From: CAG-103 sp963627135
Lineage (GTDB): Bacteria > Bacillota > Clostridia > Oscillospirales > Oscillospiraceae
NCBI GenBank assembly: GCA_963627135.1
Contig: CAVFZY010000035.1
Location: 62,001 to 126,000 of the forward strand
Direction: 5' to 3'
DNA length: 64,000 nucleotides
This document shows positions 50,889-59,417 of the stretch, in pieces. The translations under genes and the position numbers were made by a program. Each line of letters begins with the position of its first letter. Position 1 is the first letter of the stretch. Below the pieces are notes generated by a model. The model saw nothing but the letters and a program-made list of their open reading frames with translations. It ran no database searches and had not been told where the DNA came from.

Positions 50889-51788
50889 ATGTCCTTTGCA
50901 TCCGATGTGAAAAACGAGCTGTGCCGCGTGCCGCTCGGCCGCCACTGCTGCGCCGTGGCCGAGGCCTACGGTGTGCTGCTGTACTGCCACACGTTCACGA
51001 CGCGGGAGATCCGCATCGTCACGGCGTGCGACGCCTTCGCCGAGCGGCTGCCGAAGCTGTTTCGCCGTGCGTTCGGCGCGCACTTTGCCCTGCCGGCTTC
51101 GGTGCCGACCGGCGGCCGCCATGTGCTGACCATCACCGACCGCGCCGCCATCGAGACGGTGTTCGCCGCCTTTGGCGCCGACCTCTCGCGCACGGTCGCG
51201 CACCACATCAACCTCGCCGTGCTGGAAAGTGACTGCTGCAAGGCGTCATTCCTGCGGGGGGCATTTCTCGCGGGCGGCAGCGTCACCGATCCGAGCAAGA
51301 ACTACCACCTCGAGCTCATCACGGCGCACGCGAGCGTCAGCCGCGAGACGGCCGCCCTGCTCACGGAGCTGGGCTTTGCCGCGCGCAGCATCGAACGCGG
51401 CGCCAACACCGTGCTCTATTTTAAAAAGTCCGAGGCTATCGAGGACTTCCTGACCAAGATCGGCGCGCCCTGCGCCGCCATGGACATCATGTCCGCCAAG
51501 GTGGAGAAGTCCATGAACAACACCATCAACCGCAAGGTCAACTGTGACACCGCCAACGCCGACAAGGTCGTCGCCGCAGCGCAGGAGCAGATCGACGCTA
51601 TCCGCCGCATCGAGCGCGACTACGGGCTCGACGTGCTGCCGGAAAAGCTGCAGAGCGCGGCGCTGCTGCGCATTGCCAATCCCGAGGCGAGCCTTGCCGA
51701 CCTTGCCACGCTCTCGTATCCGCCGGTGACGAAGAGCTGCCTGAACTACCGGCTGAAAAAGCTCATGGAATTTCACATGGACGACTGA
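50889..51788 (+). CDS. whiA: WhiA, sporulation/cell-division regulator
   Basis: A 299-residue protein with an N-terminal degenerate LAGLIDADG homing-endonuclease fold (FLRGAFLAGGSVTDPSKNYHLE, near 119-141) and a C-terminal HTH (ANPEASLADLATLSY...VTKSCLNYRLKKL). GACGGAGG precedes the ATG, 12 bases after rapZ. In nearly all Clostridia yvcK lies between rapZ and whiA; here there is no room for it. Confidence 0.95.
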   Translation: MSFASDVKNELCRVPLGRHCCAVAEAYGVLLYCHTFTTREIRIVTACDAFAERLPKLFRRAFGAHFALPASVPTGGRHVLTITDRAAIETVFAAFGADLSRTVAHHINLAVLESDCCKASFLRGAFLAGGSVTDPSKNYHLELITAHASVSRETAALLTELGFAARSIERGANTVLYFKKSEAIEDFLTKIGAPCAAMDIMSAKVEKSMNNTINRKVNCDTANADKVVAAAQEQIDAIRRIERDYGLDVLPEKLQSAALLRIANPEASLADLATLSYPPVTKSCLNYRLKKLMEFHMDD

Positions 51789-51800
51789 AAGGAACGCACG

Positions 51801-54800
51801 ATGGGGTTTGCACACCTGCACGTACATAGTGAATACAGCCTGCTCGACGGCGCATGCCGCATCGGGCCGCTCATCGAGCGCGCCAAGGAGCTGGGCCAGA
51901 CCGCGCTGGCGATCACCGACCACGGTGTCATGTACGGCGCGGTCGCTTTTTACAAGGCGGCGGTCGCTGCCGGCATCCGGCCGATCATCGGCTGCGAGGT
52001 CTATGTCGCCCCGCGCGGGATGACCGACCGCGTCCACGGCGTGGACGATGCCTACACGCACCTGATTCTGCTCTGCCGGGACGAGACGGGCTACCACAAC
52101 CTGTGCTATCTCGTGTCGGCGGCGTTCGAGCGCGGGTTTTACGGCAAGCCGCGCATCGACTGGCCGCTGCTGCACAAACATGCCGAGGGACTCATCTGCC
52201 TGAGCGGCTGCGTGGCGGGCGACATTTCACGCGCGGTGCTGCGGGGAGATTATGAGGCTGCCAAGGCGCGTGCCGAGGAACTGCAGAAACTCTTCGGTGA
52301 GGGGAACTTCTACCTCGAGCTGCAAAACCACCACATGACCGACGAGGCGCGTGTGCGCGCGGCGCTGCTGCGCATCCACCGCGAGACGGGCATCCCCCTC
52401 GCGGCGACGAACGACGTACACTATATTAAAAAACAGGACGCCTACGATCAGGACGTGCTGCTGTGCATCCAGACCGGGCAGACGCTCGACAGCCCGGACC
52501 GCCTGCGCTTCCCGAACGACGAGTTTTACCTCAAGAGCGAGGCCGAGATGCGCGCGCTCTTTGACGAATACCCCGACGCGGTGGAAAATACGCAGCGCAT
52601 CGCCGACCGCTGCCGATTCGACTTCACATTCGGCCACTACCACCTGCCGCGCTTTCTGCTGCCGGAGGGGGAGACGGACGCGGACGCGTACCTCACGAAG
52701 CTGTGCGAGCGCGGCTTTTCCCGGCGCTACGGCGACCGGCCGGAGGTGCGCAAGCGGCTGGACTATGAGCTGAACATGATCCGGCGCATGGGCTTTGTGG
52801 ACTACTTTCTCATCGTGAGCGATTTCATCGGCTACGCCAAGGGCCAGCACATCCCCGTCGGGCCCGGGCGCGGGAGCGCGGCCGGCAGCGTCGTGTCCTA
52901 CTGCCTCGGCATCACGGACGTGGACCCCGTGCAGTATAACCTCTACTTTGAGCGCTTTCTCAACCCCGAGCGCGTGAGCATGCCGGATATCGACGTGGAC
53001 TTCTGCGTGCAGCGGCGCGGGGAAGTGATCGACTACGTCATCCGCAAATACGGCGCCGACCACGTGGCGCAGATCGTTACCTTCGGCACCATGGCTGCGC
53101 GTGCGGCCATCCGCGACGTCGGCAGGGTCATGAACATGACCTACGCCGAGGTGGATGCCGTGGCCAAGGCCATCCCTGGCGGCATCAACACCACGCTCGA
53201 CGAGGCGCTGCAGCAGTCACAGACGCTGCGCGCCATGTACGACGGGGACGACCGGCTGCACCAGCTCATCGACACGGCCCGCGCCATCGAGGGCATGCCG
53301 CGCCACGCGTCCACGCACGCGGCGGGCGTGGTCATCACGGAGCAGCCGGTGTATGCCTACGTGCCGCTGGCGAGCAACGACGGCGCGCTCGTGTGCCAGT
53401 TCCAGATGACGACGCTCGAGGAGCTCGGATTGCTGAAGATGGACTTTCTCGGCCTGCGCAACCTCACCGTGCTCGAGGACGCGGCGCGCCAGGTGCGCCG
53501 CCGCGAGCCGGGGTTCCAGGTCGAGCGCATCCCGCTCGACGACCAGAAAACGTTTGATATGCTCGCCGCCGGGCGCACCGTCGGCGTGTTCCAGCTTGAG
53601 AGCGCGGGCATCACGGCCGTGTGCATGGGGCTGCGCCCGCGCAGCATCGAGGACATCACCGCCGTCATCGCGCTCTACCGCCCCGGGCCGATGGAGGGCA
53701 TCCCGCGGTTTCTCGCCTGCTCGGCGCACCCGGAGCGCATTACCTATAAGCACCCCATGCTCGAGCCGATCCTCGCCGTGACCTACGGCTGCATCGTCTA
53801 TCAGGAGCAGGTCATCGAGATCTTCCGGCAGCTGGCCGGGTTCTCGCTCGGCCAGGCGGACATGATCCGCCGCGCCATGTCGAAGAAGAAGGAGGCCGTC
53901 ATCACGGCCGAGCGCGCCGCCTTCGTGCACGGCGATCCCGAGCGGAACATCCCCGGCGCGGTGGCCCGCGGCGTGCCGGAGCAGACGGCAAACGAAATTT
54001 ACGACGAGATCCTCGCCTTCGCGAGCTACGCCTTCAACAAGGCGCACGCGGTGTCCTACGCCATCGTGTCCTACCGCACGGCGTACATGAAGCGCAACTA
54101 CCCGCACGAATACATGGCGGCGCTGCTGACCTCCGTGCTCGACAACACGCCGAAGGTCACGGAGTACATCGCCGAGTGCCGCGAGCTGGGCATCCGCCTG
54201 CTGCCGCCGGACATCAACGCGTCCGACGCCGATTTCACCGTCGAGGGGGGCGACCTGCGCTTCGGCCTCGTGGCCATCAAGGGCGTGGGGCGCGGGCTCA
54301 TCCAGGCGCTCATGCGCGAGCGGGAGATCGGCGGGCCGTTCACGGCGTTTGACGAGTTCTGCCGCCGCATGAACGGGCACGACCTCAACCGCCGCGCCGT
54401 CGAGAGCCTCGTCCGCGCCGGCTGCTTTGACCGCATGGGCTACAAGCGCAAGGCGCTCATGCAGTCGGTCGACCGCGTGCTGGGCGGCGCCGCGAGCGAG
54501 AGCCGCATGAACCTCACCGGCCAGATGAACCTCTTCAGCGCGCCGGACGACGGGGGCGAGCCCGCCGACACGACGCAGCTCGTGCTGCCGGACGTGGAGG
54601 AGTTCACGCGCGCAGAGCTCATGGCCATGGAGCGCGAGACGACGGGGCTCTACCTCACCGGCCACCCGATGGACGACTACCGCGTGCTCGCGCAGCAGGC
54701 CGGGGCTGCGCCTATGGGCGACATCCTCGCAAGCTTCCACGCCCCGGTCACGGCCGCGCACCGCTACCGCGACGGGCAGCGCGTCGTGCTCGCCGGCATC

Positions 54801-55319
54801 TGCACCGCCAGCCGCGAGCGCGCCACGCGCAAGAACACCCGTATGGCCTACCTCCAGCTCGAGGACGACAGCGGCAGCATGGAGGTGCTCGTGTTTTCGC
54901 CCGCGCTCGACGCCTGCCGCGACCTGCTGGCGCAGGAAAACCCCGCGCTGCTGATCGCCGGGCGCATCTCGACGCGCGACGAATCGGATCCGCAGCTCGT
55001 GGCGGACAAGGTCCTGCCGCTGACGGAGCAGGGGCTTCAGACCCTGCGCACGCCGCCGCGCCGCGACCCGCCGCCCCGGCCCGCACCGCCGAAGCGGCAG
55101 CGCCTCTGGGTGCGGCTGCCGGATAAGGACCACCCGGCCGTGAAGCGCATAGAACTGATTCTGAAAATGTTCCCCGGCGACGAGCAGCTCGTGCTCGTGT
55201 TTGAGGACACGGGCCGCCGCGCCGCCGCCCGCTGCGTCGTGCACCCCGCGCTCGTCGAGGAGCTGCGCGAGCTCGCGGGCCCCGGCAACGTCGCCGTCAC
55301 GGAGGAGAAACCCCGCTGA
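51801..55319 (+). CDS. dnaE: DNA polymerase III alpha subunit, DnaE type
   Basis: A 1172-residue replicative polymerase. The N-terminal PHP domain is intact (HLHVHSEYSLLDGA, 4-17; further His and Asp follow), the catalytic Asp residues lie in PDIDVDF (near 394-400), then a palm/fingers region with SKKKEAV, tandem HhH, an OB fold (VVLAGICTASRERATRKNTRM, near 994-1014) and a C-terminal tail. AAAGGAA precedes the ATG. It follows whiA by 12 bases, a linkage I have seen in some Clostridia. PolC is expected elsewhere. Confidence 0.95.
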   Translation: MGFAHLHVHSEYSLLDGACRIGPLIERAKELGQTALAITDHGVMYGAVAFYKAAVAAGIRPIIGCEVYVAPRGMTDRVHGVDDAYTHLILLCRDETGYHNLCYLVSAAFERGFYGKPRIDWPLLHKHAEGLICLSGCVAGDISRAVLRGDYEAAKARAEELQKLFGEGNFYLELQNHHMTDEARVRAALLRIHRETGIPLAATNDVHYIKKQDAYDQDVLLCIQTGQTLDSPDRLRFPNDEFYLKSEAEMRALFDEYPDAVENTQRIADRCRFDFTFGHYHLPRFLLPEGETDADAYLTKLCERGFSRRYGDRPEVRKRLDYELNMIRRMGFVDYFLIVSDFIGYAKGQHIPVGPGRGSAAGSVVSYCLGITDVDPVQYNLYFERFLNPERVSMPDIDVDFCVQRRGEVIDYVIRKYGADHVAQIVTFGTMAARAAIRDVGRVMNMTYAEVDAVAKAIPGGINTTLDEALQQSQTLRAMYDGDDRLHQLIDTARAIEGMPRHASTHAAGVVITEQPVYAYVPLASNDGALVCQFQMTTLEELGLLKMDFLGLRNLTVLEDAARQVRRREPGFQVERIPLDDQKTFDMLAAGRTVGVFQLESAGITAVCMGLRPRSIEDITAVIALYRPGPMEGIPRFLACSAHPERITYKHPMLEPILAVTYGCIVYQEQVIEIFRQLAGFSLGQADMIRRAMSKKKEAVITAERAAFVHGDPERNIPGAVARGVPEQTANEIYDEILAFASYAFNKAHAVSYAIVSYRTAYMKRNYPHEYMAALLTSVLDNTPKVTEYIAECRELGIRLLPPDINASDADFTVEGGDLRFGLVAIKGVGRGLIQALMREREIGGPFTAFDEFCRRMNGHDLNRRAVESLVRAGCFDRMGYKRKALMQSVDRVLGGAASESRMNLTGQMNLFSAPDDGGEPADTTQLVLPDVEEFTRAELMAMERETTGLYLTGHPMDDYRVLAQQAGAAPMGDILASFHAPVTAAHRYRDGQRVVLAGICTASRERATRKNTRMAYLQLEDDSGSMEVLVFSPALDACRDLLAQENPALLIAGRISTRDESDPQLVADKVLPLTEQGLQTLRTPPRRDPPPRPAPPKRQRLWVRLPDKDHPAVKRIELILKMFPGDEQLVLVFEDTGRRAAARCVVHPALVEELRELAGPGNVAVTEEKPR

Positions 55320-55331
55320 CGCGCCGGACAG

Positions 55332-55360
55332 TTGACGCGCCGGGCATTTTATGGTATCAT
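55332..55360 (+). promoter_or_regulatory. Promoter of the CorC-like gene pair
   Basis: TTGACG, 17 bases, TATCAT. Confidence 0.65.
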
Positions 55361-55371
55361 GAACGTTAATT

Positions 55372-55408
55372 TATCTCCCGTCCGGATAGGCACCGGCTGG
55401 GGGAGATA
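55372..55408 (+). promoter_or_regulatory. Leader hairpin of the CorC-like operon
   Basis: TATCTCCC pairs with GGGAGATA and an inner CCGG/CCGG stem is possible. No T tract. It matches no riboswitch I know. AGGAG (55411-55416 region) lies just after it, so the hairpin could influence translation. Confidence 0.4.
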
Positions 55409-55430
55409 TTCAGGAGTGTGATGATCCGCA

Positions 55431-56762
55431 ATGGACGCTGGCCCTAAGCAGGATTTATGGAATCTTTTGCCTGTTATCATCGTGCTGCTCCTTGGCGCGG
55501 CCTATTTCGCCATCATGGAGACAGCCTTTGCATCTGCGAGCCGCATCCGGCTCAAAGCCGCCGCTGACCACGGCAATCGCCGCGCCGAGCAGGCGATGTA
55601 TGTACTCGACCACTTCGATCAGGCGATCACGACGCTGCTGATCGGCACGAATATTCTGCACCTGACGATCGCGACGCTCGTGACCGTGGCCGTGCAGCGG
55701 CAGTGGGGCATATGGGCCGTCACCGCCGGCACGCTCATCACGACCGTGGTCGTGTTCTTTGCCGGGGAGATGCTGCCCAAGAGCATCGCCAAGAAATACG
55801 CCGAGCGGCTGGCCATGCGCACGGCCCGCTCGCTGCGGTTTTTCATGCTGCTCTTCAAGCCTCTGTCCGCCCTGCTCACCGCCTTCGGCAACGCCGTCGC
55901 CCGCCGCGTGCAGAGCGAGCCCGTTGTGACCGTGACGGAGGACGAGCTGGCCGACATTATTGAGAACATGACCGACGACGGGGAGCTGACCGCCGAGCGC
56001 GGCGAGCTCATGAGCTCGGCCCTGTCGTTTGCCGAGGTGCCGGTCGAGAGCGTCATCACGGCGCGCGTGGACGTCGCCGCCGTGGACGTGGACGATCCGC
56101 CGGAGGATATCCTTGCCTACGTGCGCGAGCAGCGCCACAGCCGCCTGCCCGTGTACGCCGACAGCATCGACAATGTCGTCGGCATCCTGCAGATCCGCAA
56201 ATACATCAAGGCCTGCATCAAAAACGGCGGCAAGGCCGTGGATGTCCGGCCCCTGCTCGACGAGCCCGTGTTCGTGCACCAGAGCACCCTCATCGCCGAG
56301 GTGCTGCCCGAGCTCAGCCGCCGTAAGGCCAATCTCGCCATCGTCACCGACAATTACGGCGGCACCCTCGGCATCGTGACCGTGGAGGACATCGTCGAGG
56401 AGCTCGTCGGCGAGATCTGGGACGAGGACGATGTGGTCGAGGAGTCGTTCGTGCCGCTCGGCGGCGGCCGCTACGAGGTCGATGCCGAGATGACCGTCGG
56501 CGAGGTGTTCGACCGGCTCGACTACACCGACCCCGAGGACGACGAGGAGCTGCAGTATAAGCTGCTCGGCGAGTGGACGTATGAGCAGTTTTTCTACATC
56601 CCGCGCGAGCGGGAGGGCTTCCGCTATCACCGGCTCGACGTGCGCATCTCTGACATGAAGCAAAAGCGCATTGTCAAGCTCATCGTGCGCCTGTTGCCGG
56701 AGGGCTCCGACGAGGCCGCGCCCAAGGACGCCGCCCCGGAGAAAGGGGGCGAGACGGCATGA
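55431..56762 (+). CDS. CNNM/CorC-type transporter-associated CBS protein 1
   Basis: The 443 residues contain a DUF21/CNNM membrane domain (four hydrophobic segments, 10-145, with GEMLPKSIAKKYAE), two CBS domains (about 195-330, RHSRLPVYADSIDNVVGI and TDNYGGTLGIVTVEDI) and a CorC_HlyC domain. Such proteins take part in Mg2+ or Co2+ efflux/homeostasis. The ATG at 55431 is 14 bases from AGGAG, unusually far; a nine-codon out-of-frame ORF (55421-55447) sits closer. It overlaps its paralogue by 4 bases. Confidence 0.88.
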   Translation: MDAGPKQDLWNLLPVIIVLLLGAAYFAIMETAFASASRIRLKAAADHGNRRAEQAMYVLDHFDQAITTLLIGTNILHLTIATLVTVAVQRQWGIWAVTAGTLITTVVVFFAGEMLPKSIAKKYAERLAMRTARSLRFFMLLFKPLSALLTAFGNAVARRVQSEPVVTVTEDELADIIENMTDDGELTAERGELMSSALSFAEVPVESVITARVDVAAVDVDDPPEDILAYVREQRHSRLPVYADSIDNVVGILQIRKYIKACIKNGGKAVDVRPLLDEPVFVHQSTLIAEVLPELSRRKANLAIVTDNYGGTLGIVTVEDIVEELVGEIWDEDDVVEESFVPLGGGRYEVDAEMTVGEVFDRLDYTDPEDDEELQYKLLGEWTYEQFFYIPREREGFRYHRLDVRISDMKQKRIVKLIVRLLPEGSDEAAPKDAAPEKGGETA

Positions 56763-58033
56763 GCATCGTGTGGTATTTTGTCGCGCTCGTCGTGCTGATC
56801 GCACTGTCCGCGTTCTTCTCCGCGTCCGAGATGTCGTATTCGTCGGCCAACCGGCTCCGGCTCGAAAACGCCGCCGAGGACGGCAGCCGCCGCGCGAAGA
56901 CCGCTGTCGGCATCCTCGACCACTTCGACCGCACCCTCAGCGCCATCCTCATCGGCAACAACCTCGTCAACATCGCGGCGTCGTCGCTCGGCTCCGTGAT
57001 CGTCATCCTGCTCGCGGGCGAGCAGTGGACGTGGGTGTCCACCGTCGTGCTGACGCTGCTGGTCATCATCTTCGGCGAGACGATGCCGAAGATCGTCGCC
57101 AAGAAAAACGCCAACAGCCTTGCCTTGCGCAATGCGTATGTCATCCGTGCGCTGTCGGTCATCCTCTATCCCGTGATCTGGCTCGTGGTCGGGCTCGTGC
57201 ACCTCATCACGCGCCCGCTGCGTGGCGACACCGGCGACGGCGACCCCGAGGAGGCCGCCTCGCAGGAGCTGCAGTCGATCATCGAGACCGCCGAGGACGA
57301 GGACGTGCTCGATGAGGACCGCAGCGAGCTGCTGCGCTCCGCGCTCGACTTTTCCGACATCAGCGCGAGCGAGGCCATGACCGCCCGCGTCGACATGGTC
57401 GCCATCGATATCGACGATGACTGGGAAGATATCGTGCGCATCATTGACGATTCGTCGTATTCCCGCCTGCCGGTCTATTCCGGCAGCGTGGACAATATCA
57501 TCGGTTTTCTGTATCTCAACCGCTTTTTCAAGGCCATGATGGACGGCCGGCCGGACGATCTGCGCGCGCAGCTCATCCCGCCGTGCTTCGTGTACAAGAC
57601 CACGCGCCTGCCCGACGTGCTGGCAAAGCTCCGCCGCGAGCAGAAGCACCTCGCTGTCGTCACGGACGAGTTCGGCGGCACGCTCGGCGTCATCACGATG
57701 GAGGACGTGCTCGAGGAGCTCGTCGGCGATATCTGGGACGAGACCGACGAGGTCGAAAAAGAGGTCGTCGCGCGGCCCGACGGCGGCTATGAGCTCGACG
57801 GTGCCATGACGCTCTCGGACTTTCTCGAGCTGCTCGGCTGGAACGAGGACGCCCTCGACGATGCCGACAGCACCACCGTCGGCGGCTGGACGCTCGAGCG
57901 CTTCGGCACGTTCCCGAAGCCGGGCGACAGCTTCCGGTATGAAAACCTCACCGTCACGGTCCTCGCCATGGACGGCCGCCGCGTCGAGCGCGTGCTCGTG
58001 CAGCCCGACCCGCCCGAGAACAAGGACGAATAA
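56759..58033 (+). CDS. CNNM/CorC-type transporter-associated CBS protein 2
   Basis: A 424-residue paralogue of the preceding protein with the same order: CNNM domain (FFSASEMSYSSANRLRLE, GETMPKIVAKKNA), CBS pair (YSRLPVYSGSVDNIIGF, TDEFGGTLGVITMEDV) and CorC_HlyC tail. GGGGGC-type weak site inside the upstream gene; the ATGA overlap implies coupling. Two adjacent non-identical copies suggest a heteromeric exporter. Confidence 0.88.
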   Translation: MSIVWYFVALVVLIALSAFFSASEMSYSSANRLRLENAAEDGSRRAKTAVGILDHFDRTLSAILIGNNLVNIAASSLGSVIVILLAGEQWTWVSTVVLTLLVIIFGETMPKIVAKKNANSLALRNAYVIRALSVILYPVIWLVVGLVHLITRPLRGDTGDGDPEEAASQELQSIIETAEDEDVLDEDRSELLRSALDFSDISASEAMTARVDMVAIDIDDDWEDIVRIIDDSSYSRLPVYSGSVDNIIGFLYLNRFFKAMMDGRPDDLRAQLIPPCFVYKTTRLPDVLAKLRREQKHLAVVTDEFGGTLGVITMEDVLEELVGDIWDETDEVEKEVVARPDGGYELDGAMTLSDFLELLGWNEDALDDADSTTVGGWTLERFGTFPKPGDSFRYENLTVTVLAMDGRRVERVLVQPDPPENKDE

Positions 58034-58050
58034 CGCGTTTTGGCAAGCCG

Positions 58051-58087
58051 ATCCGGCCTGTGCAATTTTTGCACAGGCCGGATTTTT
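58051..58087 (+). terminator. Terminator of the CorC-like pair
   Basis: Fourteen-base arms (58051-58064, 58070-58083), then TTTTT. Confidence 0.9.
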
Positions 58088-58224
58088 GCTTCCCCGTGTG
58101 AGGGATCTTGTGCCCGAGGTGGGAAAAATTGTCCAAACGGCGCAAGATGTGGCGGTTTGTATCAGAAATCCGTTAATGTGTGAAAGTTTTTGCACAGAAG
58201 CGGACACGAAGTTTCATTTTTGGC

Positions 58225-58253
58225 TTGCTATTTGCGCCTGAAACAGGTATAAT
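58225..58253 (+). promoter_or_regulatory. Promoter of the TRAP-TAXI operon
   Basis: TTGCTA, 17 bases, TATAAT. Confidence 0.75.
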
Positions 58254-58306
58254 GAATGCATATTGAATCTTTTTGTGAGGAAAATTTCAAAAAAGGAGAA
58301 ACAACT

Positions 58307-59314
58307 ATGAAGTTCAACAAAATCGTGGCGCTGGCGCTCGCCCTCGTCATGGTGTTTGCGCTGTGCGCCTGCGGCGGCAGCACCGACACCAAAAAGGACG
58401 ACAGCAACTCCGCTGCCAAGGTCGATACCAACACCGTCTCCGTCGGCGCGATCATCATCGCCCGCGACGATGTCCCGACCGACCAGATCTATGCGTTCGT
58501 GTCCACCATCTTCAACAATCTTGACGCCATCACCGCCCAGCACGCCAAGGGTGCGGAGCTGAGCATCGAGGCTGCCGCCTCCGTCAAGGGCGTGCCGTAT
58601 CACCCCGGCGCTGCCAAATACTTTGAGGAGAAGGGCGTCAAGGTCGACGCGGTCAAGGACGGCGCCGGCAACGGCACCGCTTCCGCCCTCAGCTTCGGCA
58701 CCGGCGGCGAGTCCGGCACGTACTACGCCTTCGGCGGCGTGCTCGCTTCCTTTGTCTCCGGCAAGTCCGACTGCAAGGTCACGGCCCTCACCTCCGGCGG
58801 CTCTCAGGCCAACGTCGAGGATCTGACCAACGGCAACGTGCAGCTCGCTTTCGTGCAGAGCGACGTTATGAACTACGCTTACAACGGCCAGCGCCTGTTT
58901 GACAGCCCGGTCACCGGCTTCTCCGTCGTCGCCCAGCTGTATCAGGAGCAGGTCCAGATCGTCACCACCAACCCTGACATCAAGACCGTTGCCGACCTCG
59001 CCGGCAAGAAGGTCTCCATCGGCGCTGCCGGCTCCGGCGTGTACTTCAACGCCATTGACGTGCTCAACGCCTACGACCTCAAGGAGTCTGACATCTCCGC
59101 CGTGTACCAGAGCTTCGGCGACAGCGCCGAGAGCCTGAAGGACGGCAAGATCGACGCCGCGTTCATCGTCGCCGGTGCGCCCACTACGGCCATCACCGAC
59201 CTCGCCACCGCCGGCAGTGTCTACCTCGTCAGCCTCGACGACAGCCACGTGCAGTCCCTGCTCGCGTCCTCCCCGTACTACACCGCCGCCACCATCAAGG
59301 CCGGCACCTATTGA
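58307..59314 (+). CDS. TRAP transporter TAXI-family binding lipoprotein, circularly permuted
   Basis: A 335-residue lipoprotein (lipobox LCAC, Cys22). In TAXI proteins such as Brucella BCSP31 (recalled) the chain starts with FxIGTGGxxGTYYxxGG and ends with DD(L/V)IY...HAKG...(P)LHPGAxxFYxExGV. Here the ending segment comes first: residues 39-115 read VSVGAIIIARDDVPTDQIY, AQHAKGAELS and VPYHPGAAKYFEEKGV. A Gly/Ala-rich linker follows (116-127), then the usual beginning LSFGTGGESGTYYAFGG. The protein stops at IKAGTY, exactly where relatives continue into the displaced segment. AAAGGAG precedes the ATG. The permease gene downstream suggests a working uptake system; ligand unknown (dicarboxylate or glutamate-like compounds in characterised cases). 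Confidence 0.92.
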   Translation: MKFNKIVALALALVMVFALCACGGSTDTKKDDSNSAAKVDTNTVSVGAIIIARDDVPTDQIYAFVSTIFNNLDAITAQHAKGAELSIEAAASVKGVPYHPGAAKYFEEKGVKVDAVKDGAGNGTASALSFGTGGESGTYYAFGGVLASFVSGKSDCKVTALTSGGSQANVEDLTNGNVQLAFVQSDVMNYAYNGQRLFDSPVTGFSVVAQLYQEQVQIVTTNPDIKTVADLAGKKVSIGAAGSGVYFNAIDVLNAYDLKESDISAVYQSFGDSAESLKDGKIDAAFIVAGAPTTAITDLATAGSVYLVSLDDSHVQSLLASSPYYTAATIKAGTY

Positions 59315-59353
59315 TGCCCGACCCGGTGATGCGCCGCATCCCGTAAACGTTCG

Positions 59354-59387
59354 CTACGGCGTCAGTACCCCTGACGCCGTAGTTTTT
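59354..59387 (+). terminator. Intercistronic terminator/attenuator
   Basis: A perfect 12-bp stem (59354-59365, 59371-59382) and T5 lie between the binding protein and permease genes. Partial read-through would give more receptor than permease. Confidence 0.85.
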
Positions 59388-59417
59388 CCATTCTAACCGG
59401 AACGGAGGTTTCCCCCT

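Noticed and set aside
58307..59314. TAXI gene as a frameshift or chimeric pseudogene
   Set aside because: One uninterrupted frame, intact lipoprotein signal, both halves complete and joined at matching points, and a full permease downstream.
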